DNA of 64,000 bases from Streptomyces griseosporeus (GTDB lineage Bacteria; Actinomycetota; Actinomycetes; Streptomycetales; Streptomycetaceae). Numbering within the stretch: position 1 is the stretch's first letter; every line of letters starts with the position of its first letter. The notes beneath the pieces are model-generated. The model was not told the origin of the DNA. It did no database searches and worked only from the letters and a program-made list of their open reading frames with translations. Below are positions 52,640 through 60,811 of the stretch, piece by piece. The DNA lies in assembly GCF_014656055.1 (NCBI RefSeq), contig NZ_BNBR01000007.1:310001-374000 (forward strand), in the 5' to 3' direction. Made by a program: the position numbers and the translations under genes.

Positions 52640-53479
52640 ATGGCATCCATGGCAGCTGACGTCCGCCGGGCCGCCGTGCTCGGCAAGCCCATCGCCCACT
52701 CGCTCTCCCCGGTGCTGCACCGCGCCGCCTACGCCGAGCTGGGCCTCGAAGGCTGGACGTACGACCGCTTCGAGGTCGACGAGGCGGCGCTGCCGGCCTT
52801 CGTCGACGGCCTCGGCCCCGAGTGGGCCGGGCTGTCGCTGACCATGCCGCTCAAGCGGGCCGTCCTGCCGCTGCTCGACGAGATCAGCGACACGGCCCGC
52901 TCGGTCGAGGCGGTCAACACCCTGGTGTTCACCGAGGACGGCCGCCGCGTCGGCGACAACACCGACATCCCCGGCATGGTCGCCGCGCTGCGCGAGCACG
53001 GCATCGAGCAGGTCGACTCGGCCGCCGTCCTCGGTGCCGGCGCCACCGCCTCCTCCGCGCTGGCCGCCCTTGCCCGGGTCTGCGCCGGCGAGATCACCGT
53101 CTACGTCCGCAGCGAGGCCCGCGCCGCCGAGATGCGCGCCTGGGGCGAGCGGCTCGACGTCGAGGTCCGCACGGCCGACTGGGCGGACGCGGCCGAGGCG
53201 CTGCGCGCCCCGCTGGTCGTCGCCACGACCCCGGCCGGGACGACGGACGCGCTCGCCGCCGCCGTACCGGAACGCCCCGCCGCGCTGTTCGACGTGCTCT
53301 ACGACCCCTGGCCCACAGCGCTGGCCGCCCGCTGGTCCATGTTCGGCGGGGCCGTCGTCAGCGGGCTCGACCTGCTGGTGCACCAGGCCGTCCTCCAAGT
53401 CGAGCAGATGACCGGGCGCTCCCCGGCCCCGCTGGAGGCCATGCGCCGGGCGGGGGAGAAGGCGCTCGCCGACCGCTGA
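52640..53479 (+). CDS. aroE: Shikimate dehydrogenase
   Basis: Reduces 3-dehydroshikimate with NADPH in aromatic amino-acid synthesis (279 aa). The substrate-binding motifs KPIAHSLSP and LTMPLK (catalytic Lys), GDNTDIPG (Asp), and the NADP-binding VLGAGATA are present. The ATG at 52640 gives the usual short N-terminus; another ATG lies at 52649. The enzyme begins the shikimate cluster, with a 166-base gap before aroC. Confidence 0.92.
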   Translation: MASMAADVRRAAVLGKPIAHSLSPVLHRAAYAELGLEGWTYDRFEVDEAALPAFVDGLGPEWAGLSLTMPLKRAVLPLLDEISDTARSVEAVNTLVFTEDGRRVGDNTDIPGMVAALREHGIEQVDSAAVLGAGATASSALAALARVCAGEITVYVRSEARAAEMRAWGERLDVEVRTADWADAAEALRAPLVVATTPAGTTDALAAAVPERPAALFDVLYDPWPTALAARWSMFGGAVVSGLDLLVHQAVLQVEQMTGRSPAPLEAMRRAGEKALADR

Positions 53480-53645
53480 CCGCCCACCGGGCGTCCGTCT
53501 GCTGGACCGGCGACCGGATCCCCGGCCCGGACGTGGGAGGATCGGAGGTGGCGGGCCCGGGCCGCGCACCCGGCCGCGCCGCCGCCGTACGCGAGCACGC
53601 GCGTACGCCGGGCAGTAACCAGGGCGCGACCACTGAGGAGCTTCG

Positions 53646-54830
53646 TTGAGCAGGCTGCGTTGGCTGACCGCGGGTGAGTCCCACGGTCCCGCACTTGTCG
53701 CGACGCTGGAGGGTCTTCCCGCCGGCGTGCCGATCACCACGGAGATGGTGGCGGATCATCTCGCGCGGCGGCGGCTCGGTTATGGCCGCGGCGCGCGCAT
53801 GAAGTTCGAGCGGGACGAGGTCACCTTCCTCGGCGGCGTGCGGCACGGCCTCACCCTGGGCTCGCCGGTCGCGATCATGGTGGGCAACACCGAGTGGCCG
53901 AAGTGGGAACAGGTCATGGCGGCCGACCCGATCGACCCCGAGGTGCTGGCGGGCCTGGCCCGCAACGCCCCGCTGACCCGCCCCCGGCCCGGCCACGCCG
54001 ACCTGGCGGGCATGCAGAAGTACGGCTTCGACGAGGCGCGCCCGATCCTGGAGCGGGCCTCGGCGCGGGAGACGGCGGCGCGGGTCGCGCTGGGCGCGGT
54101 GGCCCGGTCGTACCTGAAGGAGACGGCCGGCATCGAGATCGTCAGCCATGTCGTGGAGCTGTGCTCGGTGAAGGCCCCGCAGGGCGTCTACCCGACCCCG
54201 GCCGACGTGGAGAGGCTGGACGAGGACCCGCTGCGCTGCCTGGACGCGGACGCCTCCAAGGCGATGGTCGCGGAGGTCGACCAGGCCCACAAGGACGGCG
54301 ACACCCTCGGCGGTGTCGTGGAGGTGCTGGCGTACGGCGTCCCCGTCGGGCTCGGCTCGCACGTGCACTGGGACCGCAAGCTGGACGCCCGGCTCGCCGG
54401 GGCCCTGATGGGCATCCAGGCGATCAAGGGCGTCGAGATCGGCGACGGTTTCGAGCTGGCCCGGGTGCCCGGTTCCAAGGCGCACGACGAGATCGTGAAC
54501 ACGGCCGAGGGCATCCGCCGTGTCTCCGGCCGCGCGGGCGGCACCGAGGGCGGGCTGTCCACCGGTGAGCTGCTGCGGGTGCGGGCCGCGATGAAGCCGA
54601 TCGCGACCGTGCCGCGGGCCCTGAAGACCGTGGACGTCACCACCGGCGAGGAGGCCCAGGCCCACCACCAGCGCTCCGACGTCTCCGCGGTCCCGGCCGC
54701 CGGCATCGTCGCCGAGGCGATGGTGGCGCTGGTCCTGGCGGACGCGGTGGCGGAGAAGTTCGGCGGCGACTCGGTGACCGAGACCCGCCGCAACGTGCAG
54801 TCGTACCTCGACCACCTGCACATCCGATGA
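53646..54830 (+). CDS. aroC: Chorismate synthase
   Basis: Last enzyme of the shikimate pathway (394 aa), converting EPSP to chorismate with reduced FMN. The start MSRLRWLTAGESHGPALVATLEG contains the family signature GESHG. GRAGGTEGGLSTGE and the end segment RRNVQSYLDHLHIR are also conserved. TTG is the start codon; GAGGAG lies 5 bases before it. It overlaps aroK by 4 bases. Confidence 0.96.
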   Translation: MSRLRWLTAGESHGPALVATLEGLPAGVPITTEMVADHLARRRLGYGRGARMKFERDEVTFLGGVRHGLTLGSPVAIMVGNTEWPKWEQVMAADPIDPEVLAGLARNAPLTRPRPGHADLAGMQKYGFDEARPILERASARETAARVALGAVARSYLKETAGIEIVSHVVELCSVKAPQGVYPTPADVERLDEDPLRCLDADASKAMVAEVDQAHKDGDTLGGVVEVLAYGVPVGLGSHVHWDRKLDARLAGALMGIQAIKGVEIGDGFELARVPGSKAHDEIVNTAEGIRRVSGRAGGTEGGLSTGELLRVRAAMKPIATVPRALKTVDVTTGEEAQAHHQRSDVSAVPAAGIVAEAMVALVLADAVAEKFGGDSVTETRRNVQSYLDHLHIR

Positions 54831-55342
54831 GCGGGCCGCTCCTCGTCCTCGTCGGGCCGATGGGCGTCGGCAAGTCCACCGTCGGGCAGCTGCTCGCCGA
54901 GCGGCTGGACGCCGGCTACCGGGACACCGACGACGACATCGTCGCCGAGCAGGGCCGGGCCATCTCCGACATCTTCGTCGAGGAGGGCGAGGCGGCCTTC
55001 CGGGCGATCGAGAAGCAGGCCGTGCGGCGTGCCCTGAGCGAGCACCGGGGCGTCCTCGCCCTCGGCGGCGGCGCGATCCTCGACGCGGACACCCGCGCGC
55101 TGCTCGCCGGGCAGCGCGTGGTGTACCTGTCGATGGACGTCGAGGAGGCCGTCAAGCGCACCGGCCTGAACGCGGCCCGCCCGCTGCTCGCGGTCAACCC
55201 GCGCAAGCAGTGGCGCGAGCTGATGGAGGCCCGCCGCCACCTGTACGAGGCGGTCGCCACCGTGGTGGTGCCGACCGACGGGCGCACCCCCGAAGAGGTC
55301 GCCCAAGCCGCCCTGGACGCAGTGGAGTTGAAGCAAGCATGA
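54827..55342 (+). CDS. aroK: Shikimate kinase
   Basis: Phosphorylates shikimate with ATP (171 aa). The P-loop GPMGVGKST and the shikimate-binding DTDDDIVAEQGRAISDIF and GGGAILDADTR segments match the family. Fused by overlapping codons to aroC (ATGA at the start) and aroB (ATGA at the stop), so the three are translated together. Confidence 0.96.
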   Translation: MSGPLLVLVGPMGVGKSTVGQLLAERLDAGYRDTDDDIVAEQGRAISDIFVEEGEAAFRAIEKQAVRRALSEHRGVLALGGGAILDADTRALLAGQRVVYLSMDVEEAVKRTGLNAARPLLAVNPRKQWRELMEARRHLYEAVATVVVPTDGRTPEEVAQAALDAVELKQA

Positions 55343-56430
55343 GCGAGTCGGTGACACGGATCCAGGTCGGCGGCACGGCGGGCACCGAGCCGTACGAGGT
55401 CCTGGTGGGCCGCCAGCTGCTCGGCGAACTGGCCGGTCTGATCGGGACCCGGGCCAAGCGGGTCGCGGTGATCCACCCGGAGGCCCTCGCCGAGACCGGT
55501 GACGCGCTCCGCGCCGACCTGGCCGGGCAGGGCTACGAGGCGGTCGCCATCCAGGTGCCGAACGCCGAGGAGGCCAAGACCGCCGAGGTCGCCGCCTACT
55601 GCTGGAAGGCGCTCGGCCAGTCCGGCTTCACCCGCACCGACGTCATCGTCGGCGTGGGCGGCGGCGCCACCACGGACCTCGCCGGGTTCGTGGCGGCCAC
55701 CTGGCTGCGCGGAGTGCGCTGGATCGCGATCCCCACGACCGTGCTGGCCATGGTGGACGCGGCCGTCGGCGGCAAGACCGGCATCAACACCGCCGAGGGC
55801 AAGAACCTGGTGGGCGCCTTCCACCCGCCGGCCGGGGTGCTGTGCGACCTCGCGGCGCTGGACTCGCTGCCGGTCAACGACTACGTCTCCGGTCTCGCCG
55901 AGGTCATCAAGGCCGGGTTCATCGCCGACCCGCGCATCCTGGAGCTGATCGAGGCCGACCCCGAGGCGGCGCGCACGCCGGCCGGGCCGCACACCGCGGA
56001 GCTCATCGAGCGGTCCATCCGGGTCAAGGCCGAGGTCGTCTCCAGCGACCTGAAGGAGTCCGGGCTGCGCGAGATCCTCAACTACGGCCACACGCTCGGC
56101 CACGCCATCGAGAAGAACGAGCGCTACAAGTGGCGGCACGGCGCCGCCGTCGCCGTCGGCATGCACTTCGCGGCCGAACTGGGCCGTCTGGCGGGCCGGT
56201 TGGACGACGCGACGGCGGACAGGCACCGCACGATCCTGGAGTCCGTCGGCCTGCCGCTGCACTACCGCTACGACCAGTGGCCCAAGCTGCTGGAGACGAT
56301 GAAGGTCGACAAGAAGTCCCGCGGCGACCTGCTCAGGTTCATCGTCCTGGACGGCCTCGCCAAGCCGACCGTCCTGGAGGGCCCGGACCCGGCCGTCCTC
56401 CTCGCCGCCTACGGCGAGGTCGGCCAGTAA
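55339..56430 (+). CDS. aroB: 3-Dehydroquinate synthase
   Basis: Second enzyme of the shikimate pathway (363 aa), NAD- and zinc-dependent. Seen are the GGGATTD dinucleotide motif, the VGGKTGIN and KNLVGAFHPP substrate loops, and the zinc-binding His motif GHTLGHAIEK with a second GAAVAVGMHFA. The ATG lies within aroK's stop. The shikimate genes then stop, and a strong terminator follows. Confidence 0.96.
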   Translation: MSESVTRIQVGGTAGTEPYEVLVGRQLLGELAGLIGTRAKRVAVIHPEALAETGDALRADLAGQGYEAVAIQVPNAEEAKTAEVAAYCWKALGQSGFTRTDVIVGVGGGATTDLAGFVAATWLRGVRWIAIPTTVLAMVDAAVGGKTGINTAEGKNLVGAFHPPAGVLCDLAALDSLPVNDYVSGLAEVIKAGFIADPRILELIEADPEAARTPAGPHTAELIERSIRVKAEVVSSDLKESGLREILNYGHTLGHAIEKNERYKWRHGAAVAVGMHFAAELGRLAGRLDDATADRHRTILESVGLPLHYRYDQWPKLLETMKVDKKSRGDLLRFIVLDGLAKPTVLEGPDPAVLLAAYGEVGQ

Positions 56431-56483
56431 GTACCGCCCCGCGGTCCTCCGTCCGATTCGCCTACCGCACCGGGCACTTCACA

Positions 56484-56521
56484 CCGCCCCCGGCCGTTCA
56501 CCAAACGACGGCCGGGGGCGG
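56484..56521 (+). terminator. aroB operon terminator
   Basis: Perfect 14-base arms (56484-56497 and 56508-56521) with a 10-base loop, 54 bases after the aroB stop. No T-run. Confidence 0.8.
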
Positions 56522-56625
56522 TACCGTTCGGACAGGGGTACCTCCCGGCCTTCTAGGCTGTGGGGAGAGCGGGTCCCGCGCCCGCTGCCAGCAACAACCG
56601 CCTGTACGAGACGGAGTGGCACCGG

Positions 56626-57540
56626 ATGCAGCACGCAGTGGGTTCACCGCTGCCGCCGCCCCACCAGCCGGGGCACGGACCGGCCGTCGGCTGGTCGCCG
56701 GCCGCACACCACCCGGGTCCGCACCACCCGGGAACCCACCAGGGACCCGCGCCCGTGCCCCCGGCACCGGGCTACACCGGGCCACCGCCCTCGGCCCCGG
56801 TCCCACCGGCGCCCCCAGCGGCCCCGGTCCCGCAGGGCCCTCCGGTGCCGCCGCCCCAGGGCGCGCCGCCCAGGTCCGGTCCGCCGGCGCCGGACACCAC
56901 CGGGCATGTGCCGCTGCCCGGCGGCGGCCCGGTCGGCGCCCCCAGCGCGCCGCACGCCGCCTCGGCCGCCCCGGACCCGTCCGCCACCACCCTCGCCGTG
57001 CTGCTGATCGGCCCCGCGGGAGCCGGCAAGACCAGCGTGGCGAAGTACTGGGCCGACCACCGCCGGGTCCCCACCGCCCACATCAGCCTCGACGACGTCC
57101 GCGAGTGGGTCCGCTCCGGCTTCGCCGACCCGCAGTCCGGGTGGAACGACAACTCCGAGGCCCAGTACCGCCTCGCCCGCCGCACCTGCGGCTTCGCCGC
57201 GCGCAACTTCCTCGCCAACGGGATCTCCTGCATCCTCGACGACGCCGTCTTCCCCGACCGCCCGGTGGTCGGCCTCGGCGGCTGGAAGCGCCATGTGGGT
57301 CCCGGCCTGCTCCCGGTCGTCCTCCTGCCCGGGCTGGACATCGTCCTGGAGCGCAACGCCGAGCGCACCGGCAACCGCCGCCTCACCGACGAGGAGGTCG
57401 CCCGCATCCACGGCCGGATGGCCGGCTGGTACGGCTCGGGGCTGCCGATCATCGACAACTCCCAGCTCGACATCCCGGAGACGGCCCGCATCCTGGACGA
57501 CGTCCTGGCACGAGCGATAGCCAGCCCGCCGAAGTGGTGA
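56626..57540 (+). CDS. Proline-rich P-loop ATPase/kinase-like protein
   Basis: Protein of 304 aa. The N-terminal 115 residues are Pro/Gly/His/Ala-rich (PHHPGTHQG, VPPAPPAAPVPQGPP) and probably disordered. Then comes a P-loop domain of AAA/kinase type with Walker A GPAGAGKTS (residues about 129-137), a motif with DDVREWVRSGF and a DDAVFPDRPVV segment. It resembles small kinase-like ATPases that phosphorylate an alcohol or amine, but the substrate is unknown. The ATG at 56626 gives MQHAVGSPLPPPHQPGHG; an upstream ATG in the same frame lies in the terminator-proximal region without a site. Confidence 0.7.
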   Translation: MQHAVGSPLPPPHQPGHGPAVGWSPAAHHPGPHHPGTHQGPAPVPPAPGYTGPPPSAPVPPAPPAAPVPQGPPVPPPQGAPPRSGPPAPDTTGHVPLPGGGPVGAPSAPHAASAAPDPSATTLAVLLIGPAGAGKTSVAKYWADHRRVPTAHISLDDVREWVRSGFADPQSGWNDNSEAQYRLARRTCGFAARNFLANGISCILDDAVFPDRPVVGLGGWKRHVGPGLLPVVLLPGLDIVLERNAERTGNRRLTDEEVARIHGRMAGWYGSGLPIIDNSQLDIPETARILDDVLARAIASPPKW

Positions 57541-57675
57541 CCGGGCGGGCGCGAGCGGCCACCCCGGCACCGCGTAGGGCCCCGCACCCCCGGCACCGAA
57601 CGGCACCCCTACGGCGCACCCCCACTCGGCTCTTCCCGAACGGCACAAAACGCCCATGACTCCTACGCTCGTGTC

Positions 57676-58788
57676 ATGTCAGAGGTGTACGCGGCCCGCC
57701 GAGCCCGCCTGAGGGAACGCTGCCAAGCCGGCGGCAGTGCCTCCGCGCTCGTCACGCGCCCCGCCAACGTGAGGTACCTCGCGGGCCCCGCCCCGCAGGA
57801 CACCGTGCTGCTGCTGGGCAAGCGCGAGGACGTCCTGGTCTGCGCCGGCCCGTCCGACGACCGCCCGTCCGCCGCCGGCGGCCGGCCCGACGAGGCGCTG
57901 CGCCGGCACATACTGTCCGGCCCCGGCGGGGACCCCGCGGTCGCCGCCGCCGACCTCGCCCAGGCCCAGGGCGCCGACTCGCTCGCCCTGGAGGAACACC
58001 ACCTCACCGTCGCCCGGCACCGGGCGGTCCGCTCGGTCGCGCCCCGGCTGCGCCTCGCCGACCTCGGCGGCGCCGTCGAACAGCTCCGGGTGGTCAAGGA
58101 CGAGGAGGAGATCTCCTGCCTGCGCATCGGCGCCGAGATCGCCGACCAGGCCCTCGGCGAGCTGCTGGAGTCCATCCTCGTCGGGCGCACCGAGCGGCAC
58201 CTCGCCCTGGAGCTGGAGCGCCGGCTGGTGGACCACGGCGCCGACGGGCCCGCCTTCCCGACCTCCGTCGCCGCCGGGCCCAACGCCGGCCGGCGCGGCC
58301 ACCGGCCCACTGACCGCCGCGTGGAGGAAGGGGATTTCCTCTCCGTCTGCCTCGGCGCCACCTACCGCGGCTACCGCTGCGAGATCGGCCGTACGTTCGT
58401 CATCGGCACCTCGCCCGCGGACTGGCAGATCGAGCTGTACGACCTCGTCTTCGCCGCTCAGCGCGCCGGACGGGAGTCCCTGGTGCCGGGCGCCGCCTAC
58501 CGCGACGTGGACCGCGCCGCCCGCCAGGTGCTGGACTCCGCCGGGTACACACAGGGGCTGCCGCCGCTCACCGGGCACGGTGTCGGGCTCGAAATCGACG
58601 AGGACCCTCAATTGACCCCCGCGGCCATGGGTAAACTGGACGCTTGCGTGCCGGTCACCGTCGAACCGGGGGTCCACCTCCCGGGACGGGGCGGCGTCCG
58701 GATCGATGACACGCTCGTCGTACGCCCCGAGGCGGACGGCGGACCCGAGCTACTCACCATCACGACCAAGGAGCTGCTCGCGCTCTAG
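57676..58788 (+). CDS. M24B aminopeptidase P-like protein with altered metal ligands
   Basis: Pita-bread-fold protein (370 aa) of the Xaa-Pro peptidase group, in the place held by pepQ in Mycobacterium (before efp). The N-terminal creatinase-like domain and C-terminal catalytic domain are both present. Of the five metal ligands D-D-H-E-E, only His301 (TGHGVGLE) and Glu330 (VTVEPGVH) are kept. The first Asp is Cys225 (LSVCLG), the second is Glu236 (YRCEIGRTF), and the last Glu is Asp344 (VRIDDT). The enzyme may therefore be inactive or use another metal arrangement. efp starts 59 bases after its stop. Confidence 0.8.
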   Translation: MSEVYAARRARLRERCQAGGSASALVTRPANVRYLAGPAPQDTVLLLGKREDVLVCAGPSDDRPSAAGGRPDEALRRHILSGPGGDPAVAAADLAQAQGADSLALEEHHLTVARHRAVRSVAPRLRLADLGGAVEQLRVVKDEEEISCLRIGAEIADQALGELLESILVGRTERHLALELERRLVDHGADGPAFPTSVAAGPNAGRRGHRPTDRRVEEGDFLSVCLGATYRGYRCEIGRTFVIGTSPADWQIELYDLVFAAQRAGRESLVPGAAYRDVDRAARQVLDSAGYTQGLPPLTGHGVGLEIDEDPQLTPAAMGKLDACVPVTVEPGVHLPGRGGVRIDDTLVVRPEADGGPELLTITTKELLAL

Positions 58789-58847
58789 CCTCGCGCTGCG
58801 CGCCTGCCCCGGGGTCGTCCACGTCAGTCCAGGAGATTCCGAGAACC

Positions 58848-59414
58848 GTGGCCACCACGAACGACCTCAAGAACGGCATGGTGCTCAAGCTCGAAGGCGG
58901 CCAGCTGTGGACCGTCGTCGAGTTCCAGCACGTCAAGCCCGGCAAGGGCCCGGCCTTCGTGCGCACCAAGCTCAAGAACGTCCTGTCCGGGAAGGTCGTC
59001 GACAAGACCTTCAACGCCGGCGTGAAGGTCGAGACGGCCACCGTCGACAAGCGCGACATGCAGTTCTCCTACATGGACGGCGACTACTTCGTCTTCATGG
59101 ACATGGAGACCTACGACCAGCTGATGGTCGACCGCAAGGCTGTCGGTGACGCCGCCAACTTCTTGATCGAGGGCTTCACCGCCACCGTCGCGCAGCACGA
59201 GGGCGAGGTGCTCTTCGTCGAGCTGCCGGCCGCCGTCGAGCTGACCGTCGCCGAGACCGAGCCCGGCGTCCAGGGTGACCGCTCCACCGGCGGCACCAAG
59301 CCCGCCACCCTGGAGACCGGCCACCAGATCCAGGTCCCGCTCTTCATCACCACCGGTGAGAAGATCAAGGTCGACACCCGCACCAGCGACTACCTCGGCC
59401 GGGTGAACAGCTAA
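58848..59414 (+). CDS. efp: Translation elongation factor P
   Basis: Binds between the P and E sites and helps ribosomes stalled at proline runs (188 aa). The N-terminal KOW-like domain with VKPGKGPAFVRTK carries the conserved Lys at the tip, the residue modified in some bacteria. Two OB domains follow, ending SDYLGRVNS. Whether and how the tip Lys is modified here is unknown. GTG start. nusB follows 2 bases after its stop. Confidence 0.96.
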   Translation: MATTNDLKNGMVLKLEGGQLWTVVEFQHVKPGKGPAFVRTKLKNVLSGKVVDKTFNAGVKVETATVDKRDMQFSYMDGDYFVFMDMETYDQLMVDRKAVGDAANFLIEGFTATVAQHEGEVLFVELPAAVELTVAETEPGVQGDRSTGGTKPATLETGHQIQVPLFITTGEKIKVDTRTSDYLGRVNS

Positions 59415-59416
59415 CC

Positions 59417-59848
59417 GTGGCTGCCCGCAACACGGCCCGCAAGCGCGCCTTCCAGATCCTCTTCGAGGGCGACCAGCGCGGCGCCGACGTCCTGACGGTC
59501 CTCGCGGACTGGATCCGGCTCTCCCGGGATGACACCCGGCAGCCGCCGGTGAGCGAGTACACGATGCAGCTGGTCGAGGGCTACGCGGAGCACGCGAAGC
59601 GCATCGACGAGCTGATCGCGCAGTACTCGGTGGGCTGGACGCTGGACCGGATGCCGGTCGTCGACCGCAACATCCTGCGCCTGGGCGCCTACGAGCTGAT
59701 CTGGGTCGACGAGACCCCGGACGCCGTGGTCCTGGACGAGATGGTGCAGCTGGCGAAGGAGTTCTCCACGGACGAGTCGCCCTCGTTCGTGAACGGGCTT
59801 CTCGGCCGGCTGAAGGAGCTCAAGCCTTCGCTCCGCCGGGAGGCGTGA
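59417..59848 (+). CDS. nusB: Transcription antitermination factor NusB
   Basis: All-helical RNA-binding factor (143 aa) that, with NusE (S10), binds boxA RNA in rRNA operons and prevents early termination. The start AARNTARKRAFQILFEGDQRG and the end VNGLLGRLKELKPSLRREA match the family, as does VVLDEMVQLAKEFS. The start lies 2 bases after efp's stop. It ends in a strong terminator. Confidence 0.95.
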   Translation: MAARNTARKRAFQILFEGDQRGADVLTVLADWIRLSRDDTRQPPVSEYTMQLVEGYAEHAKRIDELIAQYSVGWTLDRMPVVDRNILRLGAYELIWVDETPDAVVLDEMVQLAKEFSTDESPSFVNGLLGRLKELKPSLRREA

Positions 59849-59863
59849 GACAGGTACGACATG

Positions 59864-59900
59864 CCACAGGGCCCGCAGCACTCCGCTGCGGGCCCTGTGG
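59864..59900 (+). terminator. nusB terminator
   Basis: Perfect 15-base arms (59864-59878 and 59886-59900) with a 7-base loop, 15 bases after the nusB stop. Confidence 0.85.
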
Positions 59901-59960
59901 CGTCTGTGCGCGCCGCCCTGCGGCCCGGGTGGCCCCGTGGCGTCACCCAGAACGCAGAAA

Positions 59961-60006
59961 GCCGCCGGGGCGGCTGGAACCGTAAAGTTCCGGCCACCCC
60001 GGCGGC
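59961..60006. terminator. bldD terminator
   Basis: 20-base arms (59961-59980 and 59987-60006) with one mismatch and one G-U pair, extended by CAGAAA/TTTCTG outside a short gap. It lies 28 bases after the bldD stop (minus strand) and may work in both directions. Confidence 0.8.
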
Positions 60007-60034
60007 ACGTTTCTGCTGGACCCGCCGGGAGCGG

Positions 60035-60535
60035 TCAGCTCTCCTCGTGGGCCACCGCGCGGCGCGCGTCCGCGTCGAGGACGCCCCAGCTGATCAGCTG
60101 CTCGGTCAGGACCGAGGGCGACTGGTCGTAGATGACCGCCAGCGTGCGCAGGTCGTCCTGGCGGATGGAGAGCACCTTGCCGTTGTAGTCACCGCGCTGG
60201 GACTGGATCGTCGCCGCGTAGCGCTGGAGCGGGCCCGCCTTCTCGACCGGCACGTGGGCCAGCCGCTCCAGGTCCAGGACCAGCTTCGGCGGCGGCTCGG
60301 CGGCGCCGCCGGGGGTGGTGCCCGGGAGGAGCTCCTGCACCGGGACGCCGTAGAAGTCCGCCAGCTCGGCGAGGCGCTGCACGGTCACGGCACGGTCGCC
60401 GCGCTCGTACGAACCGACCACGACCGCCTTCCAGCGTCCCTGGCTCTTCTCCTCGACACCGTGGAGGGAAAGGCCCTGCTGGGTGCGGATGGCCCGGAGC
60501 TTCGCCCCGAGCTGTTTGGCGTATTCGCTGGACAT
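60035..60535 (-). CDS. bldD: Developmental master regulator BldD
   Basis: DNA-binding repressor (166 aa) of sporulation genes in Streptomyces. The N-terminal helix-turn-helix domain (residues 4-70: LGAKLRAIRTQQGLSLHGVEEKS, then KAVVVGSYERGDRAVTVQRLA) is followed by the C-terminal domain that dimerises on cyclic di-GMP. The bipartite c-di-GMP motif is exact: RGD (114-116), eight residues, RQDD (125-128). The ATG at 60535 is preferred because GGGGAG lies 4 bases upstream and the protein then starts MSSEYAKQLG as in S. coelicolor. A promoter and a BldD-like operator lie upstream, so autoregulation is likely. Confidence 0.97.
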   Translation of the reverse strand: MSSEYAKQLGAKLRAIRTQQGLSLHGVEEKSQGRWKAVVVGSYERGDRAVTVQRLAELADFYGVPVQELLPGTTPGGAAEPPPKLVLDLERLAHVPVEKAGPLQRYAATIQSQRGDYNGKVLSIRQDDLRTLAVIYDQSPSVLTEQLISWGVLDADARRAVAHEES

Positions 60536-60590
60536 ATAGCTCCCCGGCACTGTGTCGACGCGACGGGACTGGCTTCCTGCCGCGCGGCTG

Positions 60591-60610
60591 GTAACTCACT
60601 GTGAGGTTAC
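60591..60610. promoter_or_regulatory. BldD operator-like palindrome in the bldD promoter
   Basis: GTAACTCAC-T-GTGAGGTTAC is a near-perfect palindrome containing CTCACTGTGAG. The published BldD target has AGTGA and TCAC half-sites, both present here (TCACAGTGA on the bldD strand). It overlaps the -10 box and start of the bldD promoter, fitting autorepression. Confidence 0.7.
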
Positions 60611-60633
60611 GCAGCGTGATTCTCCTGCGTCAA
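60604..60633 (-). promoter_or_regulatory. bldD promoter
   Basis: On the minus strand TTGACG (60633-60628), an 18-base spacer, then TAACCT (60609-60604). The predicted start is near 60597, about 60 bases before the bldD ATG. Confidence 0.75.
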
Positions 60634-60740
60634 GCCGAATGGTCCACACCGACTCTTCCGTGGTATCGCCGCCCGATTGCGCCAGTGGAGTGAATCGACG
60701 CCCCTCAGGGGGGTGATCCGGGGGTGTCGCTGCCACCTGC

Positions 60741-60803
60741 TACCGTGGATGGCGCAATCCCGACGTCCTTTAAGGTCCGTCCCGTGAGGCGGAGAAGGAG
60801 GTC
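60741..60803 (+). promoter_or_regulatory. PyrR-responsive leader (translational attenuator) of the pyr operon
   Basis: A -10-like TACCGT (60741-60746) would give a start near 60753. Then GACGTCCTT (60762-60770) can pair, with one mismatch, with AAGGAGGTC (60795-60803), which contains the pyrR ribosome site AAGGAGG. The loop between them has TCCCGTGAGGC (60780-60790), matching the PyrR RNA consensus UCCNGNGAGGY. When PyrR binds the loop, the hairpin would hide the ribosome site, repressing translation when UMP is high. This resembles the mechanism reported for mycobacterial pyr operons. Confidence 0.75.
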
Positions 60804-60811
60804 CGTTTCGT

